A stretch of DNA of 32,388 nucleotides. Origin: JBAXQQ01 sp037131695 (GTDB taxonomy: Bacteria; Armatimonadota; Hebobacteria; CAIYQO01). This document shows, one piece after another, positions 32,341-32,388 of this stretch. The DNA is taken from NCBI GenBank assembly GCA_964638715.1, contig CAZWZF010000056.1, positions 1 to 32,388 of the forward strand, read 5' to 3'. The notes under the pieces are model-generated. The model ran no database searches. It was not told the DNA's origin and saw only the letters and a program-made list of their open reading frames with translations. The translations under genes were made by a program, and so were the position numbers. Numbering within the stretch: position 1 is the first letter of the stretch; each line of letters begins with the position of its first letter.

Positions 32341-32388
32341 GGTAGGGGAACTGTCCTCAGTTCCCGCGATGAACCGGAATAATGATGT
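32341..32388. mobile_element. Start of a further tandem MITE-like copy, cut by window end
   Basis: The last 48 bases repeat 32185-32232 with one mismatch (T to C). The preceding GCAT is also shared (32181-32184 and 32337-32340). The repeat period is 156 bp, in direct orientation. Confidence 0.85.

Larger units (their letters stand above)
32099..32388. other. Gene-free tail filled by repeats
   Basis: No gene after rex. A weak hairpin (TACCC/GGGTA, 32114-32126) is followed by AT-rich sequence and then by a MITE-like element that restarts in tandem at the window edge. Confidence 0.6.

Noticed and set aside
32181..32388. CRISPR-like direct repeats at the window end
   Set aside because: The repeated unit is about 156 bp and has the terminal inverted repeats of the MITE-like family; no short repeats with unique spacers are seen.

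Overview
The window looks like chromosomal DNA of an uncultured, moderately AT-rich bacterium. Housekeeping genes typical of bacteria (ribD, ribF, metX, yvcK, rex, an nth-like glycosylase and a YhaM-like nuclease) sit among secreted carbohydrate-related proteins, one giant repetitive surface or secreted protein, and many short intergenic repeats. Rex, YvcK and a secreted glycosidase with a CBM9-like tail would fit a fermentative or anaerobic member of the PVC/Lentisphaerota-like bacteria. That placement is an inference from gene content only and is weak.

Layout. (1) 1-1218: the 3' part of an IS1634-type transposase, entering from outside the window. (2) 1452-13043, minus strand: one gene for a secreted protein of about 3,860 residues. 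It has a signal peptide, 21 Ig-like/adhesin-type repeats of about 110 residues, seven IPT/TIG repeats of 80 residues and seven C-terminal repeats of 92 residues. Two of the 21 repeats carry a C-type-lectin-like domain inserted at the same internal position. (3) 13441-14935, minus: a small three-helix membrane protein overlapping ribD, with a divergent Nramp metal transporter (15010-16299, plus). (4) 16365-16505: a palindromic repeat pair between convergent genes. (5) 16556-19126, minus: nth-like glycosylase, HD-domain 3'-5' exoribonuclease and ribF, closely packed. (6) 19127-19715: a gene-free repeat region with a MITE-like element and a possible structured RNA. (7) 19716-22209, minus: yvcK and metX, overlapping. 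(8) 22378-24756, plus: a secreted protein with a beta-propeller-like middle and an HExxH zinc-peptidase-like C-terminus. (9) 24831-25002: second MITE-like copy. (10) 25036-26264, minus: a sugar isomerase-like TIM barrel preceded by what looks like the 3' remnant of a CBM9-like gene. (11) 26335-27879, minus: a membrane diguanylate cyclase. (12) 28010-30997, minus: a secreted clan GH-A-like glycosidase with a CBM9-like tail. (13) 31457-32098, plus: rex. (14) 32185 to the end: a third MITE-like copy that begins again in tandem at the window edge.

Functionally, the riboflavin genes (ribD, ribF) make flavin cofactors, metX feeds methionine synthesis, MntH imports Mn2+/Fe2+, and Rex reads NADH/NAD+. 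The secreted glycosidase, the CBM9 remnant, the TIM-barrel isomerase and the lectin-bearing giant protein together suggest a polysaccharide-oriented lifestyle. Several starts differ from the longest open frame. Shine-Dalgarno sites and promoters move metX to 20882, the glycosidase to 30997, the peptidase-like gene to 22378, rex to a TTG at 31457 and the giant gene to 13043. No tRNA, rRNA, CRISPR array or recognisable riboswitch was seen.
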